DNA from: Deltaproteobacteria bacterium
GTDB lineage: Bacteria; JAGRBM01; JAHCIT01
Direction of reading: 5' to 3'
Length of the DNA stretch: 64,000 nucleotides
NCBI GenBank assembly: GCA_026129095.1
Contig: JAHCIT010000002.1
Location: 248,001 to 312,000 of the forward strand
This document shows positions 1 through 8,076 of the stretch, piece after piece. The translations under genes were made by a program, and so were the position numbers. The notes beneath the pieces were generated by a model. The model worked only from the letters and a program-made list of their open reading frames with translations. It was not told where the DNA came from and did no database searches. Position 1 is the first letter of the stretch. Each line of letters opens with the position of its first letter.

Positions 1-722
1 CATTTCTCGGCCCCCTCCTGGCTGTCGGCCTGATGCTGCTGTGGGCCAATGACTTCCGCTCCGTGTTCTGGGTGGCCGTTGTTCCGGGGCTGCTCGCCGT
101 GGCGCTGCTGGCGGCCGGCGTGCGCGAGCCGGGACGTCCCGCCGGTGGAAAACGCACCAGTCCCATCCGCCGGGAGAACCTGAGGCGCCTCAGCGGCGCG
201 TACTGGTGGGTCACCGGTGTGGGCGGTGTTTTCGCCCTGGCCCGGTTCAGCGAGGCGTTCCTGGTGCTGCGGGCCCAGCAGGGCGGAATACCCGTCGCGC
301 TGGTGCCGCTGGTGCTGGTGGCGATGAACGCCGTCTATGCGGTTTCCGCCTATCCGTTCGGCAGGCTGTCCGACCGGATGAACCGCAAGACGCTCCTGGC
401 ACTGGGTCTTGCCGTCCTGATCGCCGCCGATCTCGTTCTGGCGATGGACAGCCACTGGACCACGGTGCTCGCCGGTGTCGTGCTGTGGGGAGTCCACATG
501 GGCATGACGCAGGGCCTGCTGGCAGCGATGGTGGCCGATACGGCACCGGCCGATCTCCGGGGCACCGCCTTCGGATTCTTCAATCTGGTGAGCGGGGCCG
601 CGATGCTCGTCGCCAGCACCGTGGCCGGCCTGCTGTGGGACCAGATGGGCGCGTCGTTCACCTTCTACGCGGGAGCCGCGTTCAGTGTCATCGCCCTGCT
701 CGGCCTGCTCAGGAAGATCTGA
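1..722 (+). CDS. MFS transporter, C-terminal part (5' truncated by window edge)
   Basis: Reading frame open from base 3 to the TGA at 720-722, giving 239 residues of a hydrophobic protein. It has about six membrane segments separated by short basic loops, including the loop GRLSDRMNRK, which matches the MFS signature between helices (G-x-L-[SA]-D-x-x-[GN]-R-[RK]). This looks like the C-terminal six-helix half of a major facilitator permease, an inner-membrane proton-coupled exporter or importer. Substrate cannot be told. Its last 14 bases overlap the end of the convergent oxygenase gene, and its final codons (LLGLLRKI-stop) are part of a 44-bp repeat found again at 1673-1716. Confidence 0.85.
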   Translation, partial: FLGPLLAVGLMLLWANDFRSVFWVAVVPGLLAVALLAAGVREPGRPAGGKRTSPIRRENLRRLSGAYWWVTGVGGVFALARFSEAFLVLRAQQGGIPVALVPLVLVAMNAVYAVSAYPFGRLSDRMNRKTLLALGLAVLIAADLVLAMDSHWTTVLAGVVLWGVHMGMTQGLLAAMVADTAPADLRGTAFGFFNLVSGAAMLVASTVAGLLWDQMGASFTFYAGAAFSVIALLGLLRKI

Positions 723-738
723 CCGGTGTTGATGGCGG
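695..738. repeat. 44-bp direct repeat, copy 1
   Basis: Bases 695-738 recur at 1673-1716 with two mismatches. This copy contains the last codons and stop of the MFS gene. It also contains the last codons of the opposing oxygenase gene. Confidence 0.85.
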
Positions 739-1545
739 CGGCAGGAACCGCTCGGGCCGCGTCGCGGCGCCCACATACCGCATGACGAACTGCATCCCCC
801 GGCGGTTGGCGAACCGGGGAACGGCGGCAAACCCCCACCGCCCGAGCCGGCAGATCCGCTCGAACCACCGCTGGTCGGAGGCGGGCCACGGGATGCCGAA
901 CCGCTCACGCACCGGCTCCGGCAGCGTGCCGGTAACGACGATCCGGCCCGCGTTCCGCAGGACGGGGTTGCGGAAGCTGCTTCTGACGAGCGGGGGCCGC
1001 CAGTCGCCCGCGAGCGCAAGACCGAGCGTGTGTTTTGCCGATGGCGTCATTTCGAGACGGGTCCGGCAGAACATGTCGAACCGGTCGCAGAAGGAACGGT
1101 AGTCACCGGGCACGCCGTCATAGAACACGCCGTACAGGCGGTACCACTCGACGGTGTCGGCATAGAGCCGTTCCAGGTCCACGCGGGCGAGCCCGCCCAG
1201 GTGGAACAGGCGGATCGATTCAAAAACTTCCCAGGTGAACGTCGCGTGGGCCCACCACCAGGTCTCGGGTTCGAGGGCCCGGTAGTCCTGCCCGTGCCGG
1301 TCCTTGCCGTTGATGGTCCGGTGAAGATCGCGGATCCTTTTCGCCCGCTCCGCGCCACCCTTCTGGAGCACCGTCGCCCATATCTGGGGGATGGACCGGT
1401 AGACCCGTCCGAAGGGATTGGCGAAAAAGTCCGACTGCGCGCCGATGGCGGCGCCCAGCGGCGGATACATGAGCTGGAGTATTCCGGCCGTTCCGCCCGG
1501 AAAGAACGAGCGCCAGTCACCCAGGTAACGGATCAGAAGCTGCAT
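709..1545 (-). CDS. Oxygenase MpaB family protein (DUF2236)
   Basis: 278 residues when started at the ATG at 1545. The all-alpha character, the tryptophan-rich stretch ETWWWAHATFTWEVFES and the later LYGVFYDGVPGDY and FCDRFDMFCRTRLEMTP blocks are typical of the DUF2236 family. That family includes fungal MpaB and latex-clearing protein Lcp, which are b-type haem oxygenases. Here the substrate is unknown. The His in the WAH motif is a reasonable haem-region candidate, but this is inference. An in-frame upstream extension to 1641 exists but lacks family similarity, and a GGAG lies upstream of the chosen ATG. The gene is bracketed by the 44-bp repeat and converges on the MFS gene with a 14-base overlap. 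Confidence 0.75.
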   Translation of the reverse strand: MQLLIRYLGDWRSFFPGGTAGILQLMYPPLGAAIGAQSDFFANPFGRVYRSIPQIWATVLQKGGAERAKRIRDLHRTINGKDRHGQDYRALEPETWWWAHATFTWEVFESIRLFHLGGLARVDLERLYADTVEWYRLYGVFYDGVPGDYRSFCDRFDMFCRTRLEMTPSAKHTLGLALAGDWRPPLVRSSFRNPVLRNAGRIVVTGTLPEPVRERFGIPWPASDQRWFERICRLGRWGFAAVPRFANRRGMQFVMRYVGAATRPERFLPPPSTPVRSS

Positions 1546-1672
1546 GCGGCCCCCGGTCTCCACTCCCGAAACATACCGGTGCCGTCCGGCAGTGGCTACT
1601 CGGACCGGGGAAATTGCGAGTAAAGCCCGCACGCCCTTCAAAGGCCGGAAACCGGGATTACCGGGCGAGCAT

Positions 1673-1716
1673 CCTGCTCGGTCTGCTCAGGAAGATCTGA
1701 CCGGTGTTGCTGGCGG
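1673..1716. repeat. 44-bp direct repeat, copy 2
   Basis: Matches 695-738 at 42 of 44 positions. On the plus strand it still reads as the terminal LLGLLRKI-stop of an MFS-like protein, but the sequence before it is not homologous. It therefore looks like a duplication scar rather than a gene end. Confidence 0.85.
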
Positions 1717-1726
1717 ATGAGCGGTT

Positions 1727-2086
1727 TCAGTCACGCTCGCGGGCGCCCTGGCAACTGACGCAGAAGGGTGCCTCCGGCCGGGCCTTCAGCCGCCGGTAAC
1801 CGATGGGCTCGCCGCAGTCGGCGCACCAGCCATAGGAGCCGTTCCCGAAGCGCAGGAGCGCGGCCTCGACCCGCTGCAGCCGGAGCCCGGTTTCGGCCTG
1901 GCTCGCCTTGGCGAGCATCTGGTTCTGCATGGCGTCCATCCGGGTGAGCCGCCCGATCGACTGCTCCAGGTCCACGGGCTGGACGCTGCCAGCCGACTGC
2001 GCCAGTCCCTCGGCCAGCTGCGTTTTCAGCCGGAGAAGACCGGCTTCCAGTTCCCGACTCTCGGATTCGGACAGTTCGGATGGCAT
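1727..2086 (-). CDS. TraR/DksA-family zinc finger protein
   Basis: 119 residues. The first two thirds are a predicted coiled-coil helical hairpin (LEQSIGRLTRMDAMQNQMLAK region). The C terminus has the four-cysteine zinc finger CADC...CVSC with the diagnostic GEPIGYRRLKARPEAPFC stretch of the DksA/TraR family. Such proteins bind in the secondary channel of RNA polymerase and change promoter selection, often with ppGpp. The length is shorter than E. coli DksA (151) and closer to the YbiI/TraR-like group. No acidic DxxDxA tip motif of classical DksA is obvious, so the activity may differ. ATG at 2086 has AGGCAGG upstream. Confidence 0.85.
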   Translation of the reverse strand: MPSELSESESRELEAGLLRLKTQLAEGLAQSAGSVQPVDLEQSIGRLTRMDAMQNQMLAKASQAETGLRLQRVEAALLRFGNGSYGWCADCGEPIGYRRLKARPEAPFCVSCQGARERD

Positions 2087-2143
2087 CAGGGCCTGCCTAG
2101 CACAATTTTCCGGTTCATGAACGGCCGGGGCGACGGCCCCTGA

Positions 2144-2593
2144 TCAGCGGAGTTTCGCCGCCTCACGCTCCAGGTCGTCCGCCCAGTCGCGGTTGAACCG
2201 GTAGACGAGGGGCTGCATGGCCCGGGTCATTACGGCGAGCAGACCCTCGGCGATCTCCCGGTGGCGGACCCGGGTGCGGGAGGGGCCCAGCGGCTCGAAG
2301 TCGAACCGGTGCTCGACCGACCCCAGGACTGAACCCGGCCGGCCCAGCCCCCACCCCACCACCCGGTCCCTGTCGTGGTGGAAGACGGTCATGCTGAGGG
2401 CGGCGGGGGCGAAATCGGGCTTGAAGCGGATCCGGGTGCCAACCCGCCAGGGACCGGCAGAAAGCTGCCGGGCGGAGGGAATCCGGCGGACCCAGCGGGG
2501 CCAGCCGCCGATATTCTCCAGCAGCGCGAACAGCTTCCCCACTGGCGCATCCAGCTCATGAACGTAGTCTATATAGACGAACCTGGGTTTCAT
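2144..2593 (-). CDS. SRPBCC-family (polyketide cyclase/START-like) protein
   Basis: 149 residues with the layout of a START/Bet v1-like fold. An N-terminal strand carries the motif ELDAPVGKLFALLENIGGWPRWV, split around the conserved W-P-x-W. Beta strands with R-T-R-V-R follow, and a long C-terminal helix ends the protein. Such proteins bind hydrophobic ligands in a cavity, and the ligand here is not predictable. GGGAG sits just before the ATG at 2593. It lies between the DksA-like gene and the histidine kinase on the same strand, without clear functional linkage. Confidence 0.8.
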   Translation of the reverse strand: MKPRFVYIDYVHELDAPVGKLFALLENIGGWPRWVRRIPSARQLSAGPWRVGTRIRFKPDFAPAALSMTVFHHDRDRVVGWGLGRPGSVLGSVEHRFDFEPLGPSRTRVRHREIAEGLLAVMTRAMQPLVYRFNRDWADDLEREAAKLR

Positions 2594-2636
2594 CTGGCTC
2601 CCGATGGAATGGCCTCAAGAGGCCACGTCCCTCAGT

Positions 2637-4832
2637 CTAGTTCATGAGCGGGCGGGAGGCGGACCCGGCCGCTGATCTGGTCTGGCCGGGGGCGGGCCGG
2701 CGCGGGCCGCCCACCGGGAGCAGCACCTGGAATGTCGTCCCCCTGCCCGGCGCGGACTGGACCGAGATGGTCCCTCCGTGACGGTTGACGATACCCAGTA
2801 CGGCGGGAAGTCCGAGGCCGTGGCCGGATTTCTTGGTGGTGAAGAACGGCTCAAAAAGCCGCTGCTGGACCTCGGGCGCGATGCCGTGGCCCGTGTCGCT
2901 CACCGACAGCAGGATGCAGGACCGGTCTTCCATCGCGGCGGGAATCTCGGCTGCGGCGGCGGGCCGCGTGGTGATGCGGACCGTTCCCTCCCGCCCCTCC
3001 AGCGCATCCGACGCGTTGACCACGAGGTTCATGATTACCTGGCCGAGCTGAACCGGATCGGCCTGGACCAGCGGCAACGCGGGATCCAGGTCGAGTGCCA
3101 GTTCCGCCCCGGCGGCGATGCGTCCACTGACGGCGCGGACGGTTTCACCGACGAGGCGGTTGATATCGACCGGCGTGGTCGTCAGCGGACTGCGGCCGGC
3201 GTATGAAAGAAGCTGGCGTACCATGTCCGCCGCCTGTCTTGCCGCCGCACGGATGTTGCCCGTGATCTGGCGGTCCTCGATGGTGAGGGCGTCCGACAGG
3301 CCCAGCAGGTCGGTATTGCCGAGAATCGTCGCGAGGATGTTGTTGAAGTCGTGGGCGACCCCGGCGGCCAGCATGCCCAGGCTCTCCATCCGGCGGACCT
3401 CGGCCAGCTCGCGCTCGGTTTCCCGCTGCTGGTCGTCGGCCTGCTTGCGGCTGGTGATGTCGGTCGAGATGCCGCACAGGGCGTAGGTTTTCCCGTCCAG
3501 CTCCTTCAGCGGAAACAGGACCGTGATGAAAATGCGCTCCTGCCCGGTGGTGTCGCGGAACCGGTCCTCGAACGAGAGGGGGACGCTGCGCTCGATGGCC
3601 ATCCGGTTGTTCTCCGCGAAGGCGGCGGCACTGGCCGGGAACAGCTCGGCGTCGGTCCTGCCGGTCACTTCCGCCTCGGACAGCCCGGTGAGTTCCAGGA
3701 ACCCGTGGTTCACCAGCTGGTAGCGGCCGTGCAGGTCCTTGATGAAGATGATCGAGGCGGTGTTGTTCACGATCGCCAGCAGCCGCTGCTGGCTGTCGCG
3801 GACCTGGCGGATCAGGTCCGCCTGCACCTTGTGGCTGGCCCAGTGCCGGAGGCCGAAAAATCCCGCGAGCCCGAGCGCGAGCGGCAGGGTGACGTAGAGC
3901 GGCTGGCGGGACATCTCCACCCTGAACATCAGGGCGACGATGGACATCCAGGCCAGCGCGAACGCCGGCACGAGGGATTCGGCGGCGAGCGGCTGGCTTG
4001 CAGCCGGAAGCCCCGCTGCGTCCTGTCCGGCACGGGCCGTCACGTGACCCTGCTCGATCGCCGCCCAGCCCAGAATGACGAACGAGAGCAGCCACATGAC
4101 ATCGAGATTCCAGCCGACGGCATATTCGCCGGTCAGGACCACATGGCCATAGATGACGCTGGCGACCGAATTGACCGCGATGGCAACGATCAGCAGCAGG
4201 AGAACCAGCCGGTTTTCCTCCCAGGTGTGCTGCCAGAGCGAGATGAGGCCGAACAGGAGGGCCGAGAGGTGAAGTACCGGGTAGCCGAGGGCCGTGAGCA
4301 GGGCGACCAGCGAACCGTCCCAGGTGCGGATGATCTCCCCGAAGACGAAGGCCACCGTAAGGAGGTCGGCGCAGATCACGACGCCCAGGTCGGCGATACC
4401 GAGCAGGCTGATCTTCCGGGCGGGCGAGCGCGAGCGGTAGAACAGGATGCCGGCGGTGAACAGGACCGGAAACGCGAGGAAACCGGCGTCGGCCAGAGCC
4501 GGAAACGGCTCGTACTCGAACAGGACCAGTTCCGACCAGCTCCAGGCGAGCATGCCGCCGAACCAGGCGAATGCCCCCGCCGACAGGCATCGCCAGGCCG
4601 CACGGTACGATGGCTCGGAAACCCGGCGGGCGGCCCTCAGGCAGAGGATACCACTGGTGAAGGAGGCGAGGGTCCACCAGAAGTCGGACCAGGCATGCAC
4701 CGCCCATTCGTTGCCATCCAGCACGGCGACACCGACCGAAAAGACCACCGCCATGGCCAGGATGAAACCCGTGGCCGCGAAACGCCGGGCATCCGGCGCG
4801 ACACTACTGGTAAAGCCCTCAGTCCCCGGCAC
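2637..4832 (-). CDS. Membrane PAS-domain sensor histidine kinase
   Basis: 731 residues. The N-terminal ~310 residues hold about nine hydrophobic helices (a MASE-like sensory membrane domain). A PAS domain follows at roughly 345-465 (NNTASIIFIKDLHGRYQ... GISTDITSRK). A HisKA dimerisation domain has the phospho-acceptor His494 in GVAHDFNN. A HATPase_c domain follows (N box NLVVNASDAL, G1 DTGHGIAP, G2 HGLGLPAV) and ends at about 705. The GVAHDFNNIL signature is that of the PAS-hybrid kinase class. There is no receiver domain and no adjacent response regulator, so it is an orphan kinase. Start is a GTG at 4832 with GGAGG five bases upstream. A TATACT -10-like hexamer lies upstream (plus 4899-4904), without a good -35. 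Confidence 0.88.
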   Translation of the reverse strand: MPGTEGFTSSVAPDARRFAATGFILAMAVVFSVGVAVLDGNEWAVHAWSDFWWTLASFTSGILCLRAARRVSEPSYRAAWRCLSAGAFAWFGGMLAWSWSELVLFEYEPFPALADAGFLAFPVLFTAGILFYRSRSPARKISLLGIADLGVVICADLLTVAFVFGEIIRTWDGSLVALLTALGYPVLHLSALLFGLISLWQHTWEENRLVLLLLIVAIAVNSVASVIYGHVVLTGEYAVGWNLDVMWLLSFVILGWAAIEQGHVTARAGQDAAGLPAASQPLAAESLVPAFALAWMSIVALMFRVEMSRQPLYVTLPLALGLAGFFGLRHWASHKVQADLIRQVRDSQQRLLAIVNNTASIIFIKDLHGRYQLVNHGFLELTGLSEAEVTGRTDAELFPASAAAFAENNRMAIERSVPLSFEDRFRDTTGQERIFITVLFPLKELDGKTYALCGISTDITSRKQADDQQRETERELAEVRRMESLGMLAAGVAHDFNNILATILGNTDLLGLSDALTIEDRQITGNIRAAARQAADMVRQLLSYAGRSPLTTTPVDINRLVGETVRAVSGRIAAGAELALDLDPALPLVQADPVQLGQVIMNLVVNASDALEGREGTVRITTRPAAAAEIPAAMEDRSCILLSVSDTGHGIAPEVQQRLFEPFFTTKKSGHGLGLPAVLGIVNRHGGTISVQSAPGRGTTFQVLLPVGGPRRPAPGQTRSAAGSASRPLMN

Positions 4833-4946
4833 ATGCCCTCCGGCCTGTCACGGTCCCATACACGTACGCGGCTCGATACTGCCGATACTGGAAGGGGAAG
4901 TATATCCCGTCCGGGTGCAAAAGGGGATGCAGGGAAGGACCGGAAG

Positions 4947-5558
4947 CTATCTTGCCGACAGCATCCGGACGGCGAATTCGGTGAGGTAGTCGATCACCGG
5001 GGCGAGGTCCGGGCGGCGGCCCTCCACATGGGCGCGGGCGAAGCTGATGGTGAGTGCGATCATCGCCTCGGCCGTGAGATCTGCCCTTTCCGGGCTCAGG
5101 GGCCTGCCCGTGACCTGTCCCAGCCCGACGAGATCGGCCACAAGGTCGTCGTGCAGTTCCTGGCGGAGCTGCCGCGCCTGCTCGCCCAGCGGCGAACCGG
5201 CATGGTCGAGTTCCCGCAGGAACAGGTCGAACAGCCGCGGATGACCGGCCAGGACCTCAAGCGGAAGGCGGAACGTCTCGCGGACGGCATCCAGACTGGC
5301 CAGGTTGCCGACCTTCGCACGGGCCTCGCGCAGCAGGCGCCTCAGTTCCGATATGCGCTCGTAGGCGAGCGTCCGCACGAGGTCTTCCTTGTCGCGGAAA
5401 TGGACATAGAAGGTGGGCTGGGCGATGCCCGCCTCGCGGGCGACGGCGCTCGCCGACAGCCCGGCATAGCCGTGCTCGCCGAGCAGCCGCGTGGCCGCCT
5501 CCAGAAGGCGGGTCCGGGTGATGAGCTTGCCTTCGTCCCGTGTGAGTGCCGCCCGCAC
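4947..5558 (-). CDS. TetR/AcrR-family transcriptional regulator (FabR-like)
   Basis: 203 residues. The N-terminal TetR helix-turn-helix is about residues 15-60 (AREAGIAQPTFYVHFRDKEDL). The ligand domain resembles FabR, the repressor of unsaturated fatty acid genes (the LRRLLREAR and FDLFLRELDH stretches). It is divergently oriented from the flavin monooxygenase at 5777 and separated from it by an AT-rich 218-bp region, so it probably represses that gene and itself. Start is GTG at 5558 with a strong CAGGAGG upstream. The effector is probably a lipid or acyl-CoA, but this is inference from family resemblance only. Confidence 0.88.
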   Translation of the reverse strand: MRAALTRDEGKLITRTRLLEAATRLLGEHGYAGLSASAVAREAGIAQPTFYVHFRDKEDLVRTLAYERISELRRLLREARAKVGNLASLDAVRETFRLPLEVLAGHPRLFDLFLRELDHAGSPLGEQARQLRQELHDDLVADLVGLGQVTGRPLSPERADLTAEAMIALTISFARAHVEGRRPDLAPVIDYLTEFAVRMLSAR

Positions 5559-5669
5559 CGCCTGGAAACCTCCTGATTACCGATAGATATATACTAAAAA
5601 TGCAGTTTTATATCCTCGTTAACTAGCTGTAAATACTATATAATATGTAATCTATCAATAAAAAACAGA

Positions 5670-5699
5670 TTGACATGACAGTTTCACCAATACTATTAT
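5670..5699 (+). promoter_or_regulatory. Sigma70-type promoter of the monooxygenase gene
   Basis: TTGACA (5670-5675), an 18-bp spacer and TATTAT (5694-5699), inside a strikingly AT-rich island. An imperfect inverted repeat TCAAT...ATTGA (5655-5673) overlaps the -35 and could be the TetR operator. An ATG inside the -35 (5675) is in frame with the gene but cannot be the start if this promoter is used. This supports the ATG at 5777. Confidence 0.7.
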
Positions 5700-5776
5700 C
5701 GGCGAACTGGACGCCGGTTCGCGTCCTCGCAACATCCGAAATGAGCCCGATGGTTACTGACGAAGGAGAACTGCCC

Positions 5777-7321
5777 ATGTCCGCCACCCGGATCTTTCCC
5801 GACTCCCAGAAGACCCAGAAAACCGGCGACTTCCCGATCGTGATCGTCGGGTCCGGGTTTTCCGGCCTGTGCATGGGGATTCTCCTCAGGAAGGCCGGCA
5901 TCGAGTCGTTCACCATCCTGGAGAAGGCGGACGAGGTGGGCGGCACCTGGCGCGACAACACCTACCCCGGTGCCGCGTGCGACGTTCAGTCCTACCTCTA
6001 CTCCTACTCGTTCGAGCCCCGCACCGACTGGTCGCGGGCATTCTCGCCCCAGCCCGAAATCCTGGACTACCTCAGGCACTGCGCCCGCAAGTACGACCTC
6101 TACCGGCACATCCGGTTCGGGTCGGAGGTCGAAAAGGGCGTGTTCGACGAGCGCACCGGTACGTGGACGGTGCATGTGAGGAATGCCGCCCCGGTGAAGG
6201 CGCGCGCCCTCGTCATGGGCACCGGCGCGCTGCACATCCCGGCCTATCCCAGCTTCAAGGGAATGGACCGGTTCGAGGGGCGCACGTTCCACTCGGCCCG
6301 CTGGGACCATGGCTACGACCTTGCCGGCAAGACCGTGGCCGTCATCGGCACTGGCGCCAGCGCCATCCAGTTCGTTCCGGAGATCCAGCCGAAGGTAAAA
6401 AAGCTCCACCTGTTCCAGCGCACCGCCCCGTGGGTGCTGCCCAAGCCCGACCGGCGCATGAAGGACTGGGAACACACCCTGTTCCGGTCGGTCCCGGCGG
6501 CCCAGTGGCTGCACCGGGCGGGCCTCTACTGGACGCTCGAATCCCGGGTGCTCGGCTTTGCCGTGGACCCGCGCCTGCTGATGATGGCCGAGAAGCTGGG
6601 CATCCGGTACCTGAACAAGGTGGTGAAGGATCCGGAACTGCGCCGCAAGCTCACACCCGACTACCACATGGGGTGCAAGCGGATTCTCATGTCGAACGAC
6701 TACTACCAGTCGCTCTGCCAGCCGAATGCCGAGGTGGTTACCGAGGCCATTGACTGCATCACTCCCCGCGGCATCCGCACAAAGGACGGCACGGAGCGGC
6801 CGGTGGACGCGATCCTGTTCGGAACCGGCTTCAGCGTGACCGAGAGCCTCGCGCCGGTTCCGCTTCAGGGGCTCGGCGGCCAGGATTTCAACGACGCCTG
6901 GAGGAAAAGCCCCGGCGCCTACTACGGCATCACGCGGTCGGGCTTTCCGAATCTCTACATCATGATGGGGCCCAACACCGGCCTCGGACACAACTCCATG
7001 GTGTTCATGATCGAGGCACAGGCCCGTTACGCGGTCCAGTGCATCGGGAAGCTCCGCTCCAGGCGGCTCGCCTGGATGGACGTCAGGCAGGATGTCGAGA
7101 GCGCGCAGTTCTGGTCGATCCAGAAGAAACTCAGGAAATCGGTCTGGGCCTCCGGCTGCAAGAGCTGGTACCAGGCCGAAGACGGCACGAACCCGACGCT
7201 GTGGCCAGGCTTTACGTTCGACTACTGGCTGCAAACCCGCCGGGTGAAGCTCGGGGACTACGTGCTCCGCAAGGAGGAGGACGCCCTCCCCCTCGCCGCG
7301 CCGGTGCCCGCCACCGCATGA
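5777..7321 (+). CDS. Flavin-containing (Baeyer-Villiger type) monooxygenase
   Basis: 514 residues. There are two Rossmann dinucleotide sites: GSGFSG (about residues 25-30, FAD) and GTGASA (about 195, NADPH). Between them lies the BVMO fingerprint F-x-G-x-x-x-H-x-x-x-W-D (FEGRTFHSARWD). The GGTWRDNTYPGAACD segment is also typical. Class B BVMOs use NADPH and O2 to insert oxygen next to a ketone, giving esters or lactones, and are soluble enzymes. AAGGAG at 5763-5768 sets the ATG at 5777. It is divergent from a TetR gene, an arrangement repeated at 62.7-64 kb with a paralogue. Substrate is unknown; ketones, steroids or other lipophilic compounds are possible. Confidence 0.92.
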   Translation: MSATRIFPDSQKTQKTGDFPIVIVGSGFSGLCMGILLRKAGIESFTILEKADEVGGTWRDNTYPGAACDVQSYLYSYSFEPRTDWSRAFSPQPEILDYLRHCARKYDLYRHIRFGSEVEKGVFDERTGTWTVHVRNAAPVKARALVMGTGALHIPAYPSFKGMDRFEGRTFHSARWDHGYDLAGKTVAVIGTGASAIQFVPEIQPKVKKLHLFQRTAPWVLPKPDRRMKDWEHTLFRSVPAAQWLHRAGLYWTLESRVLGFAVDPRLLMMAEKLGIRYLNKVVKDPELRRKLTPDYHMGCKRILMSNDYYQSLCQPNAEVVTEAIDCITPRGIRTKDGTERPVDAILFGTGFSVTESLAPVPLQGLGGQDFNDAWRKSPGAYYGITRSGFPNLYIMMGPNTGLGHNSMVFMIEAQARYAVQCIGKLRSRRLAWMDVRQDVESAQFWSIQKKLRKSVWASGCKSWYQAEDGTNPTLWPGFTFDYWLQTRRVKLGDYVLRKEEDALPLAAPVPATA

Positions 7322-7415
7322 GCCGCGTTCATCTGTAAAAGTTCCGTTCTAACTGCATTCCGGCTGCCACCTGTCATAGGGTTTCAGGGGGCGGTGCGGC
7401 TATCGTGCGGGCACG

Positions 7416-7991
7416 ATGCTGAAACTGCTCGGACGCCTGATCCTGCTGCTGCTCGGCTGGAAGCCCGAAGGGCCGGTCCCCTCGCACGAAAAGTGCGTGA
7501 TGATCGCCGCCCCGCACACGAGCAACTGGGATCTCGTCATCACCCTCGCCCTCACTCATGTGATGGGCCGGCCGATCCGCTGGATGGGAAAGGACGCGAT
7601 CTTCCGGTTCCCGTTCGGCTGGATCATGCGCCAGCTGGGCGGCATTCCGGTGGACCGCAGCGCCCATCACAACCTCGTCCACTACACGGCGGACTACATC
7701 CGCAAGCACAAGGAGCCGCTCATCATCACGGTCCCGGCCGAGGCGACCCGCAGCCGCGCCGACTACTGGAAGTCCGGCTTCTACCACATCGCGATGGAGG
7801 CGGGGGTTCCGGTCTACCTGGGCTATCTGGACTACCGGCGGCGGCGCGGGGGCTACGGACCCGCCATCCGGCTCACCGGAAACCAGCGCGCCGACATGGA
7901 CCTGATCCGCGAGTTCTACCGGGACAAGACGGCGAAATACCCCGAAGAGTTCGGCCCCATCCGGCTCCGAGACGAGGAACTGGCGGCGTAG
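7416..7991 (+). CDS. Small PlsC-family acyltransferase
   Basis: 191 residues, a short member of the 1-acylglycerol-3-phosphate acyltransferase superfamily. Block I is HTSNWD (the catalytic H-x4-D, about residue 34). Block II-like is GGIPVDR. Block III reads PAEATRS in place of the usual PEGTRS, so the acidic residue, Thr and Arg are kept but Gly is Ala. An N-terminal hydrophobic stretch (LLGRLILLLLG) suggests membrane association. It probably transfers an acyl chain to an unidentified acceptor. It sits downstream of the BVMO with 94 bases between them. Confidence 0.83.
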   Translation: MLKLLGRLILLLLGWKPEGPVPSHEKCVMIAAPHTSNWDLVITLALTHVMGRPIRWMGKDAIFRFPFGWIMRQLGGIPVDRSAHHNLVHYTADYIRKHKEPLIITVPAEATRSRADYWKSGFYHIAMEAGVPVYLGYLDYRRRRGGYGPAIRLTGNQRADMDLIREFYRDKTAKYPEEFGPIRLRDEELAA

Positions 7992-8076
7992 CTCTCCCCA
8001 GATCATGCGCTTGCGCGCCCTCTCGCGGCCCCGTTACGCTCCGGTCCACCCAGTCCCAACCGGAGCGGCCCACACG

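Noticed and set aside
3351-5576. 741-codon plus-strand frame over the histidine kinase and TetR genes
   Set aside because: Shadow of two clearly real minus-strand genes; no recognisable domain, extreme Arg/Gly/Glu composition.
5675-5776. 34-codon N-terminal extension of the first BVMO
   Set aside because: Its ATG lies inside the -35 hexamer of the promoter and a good ribosome site precedes the ATG at 5777.
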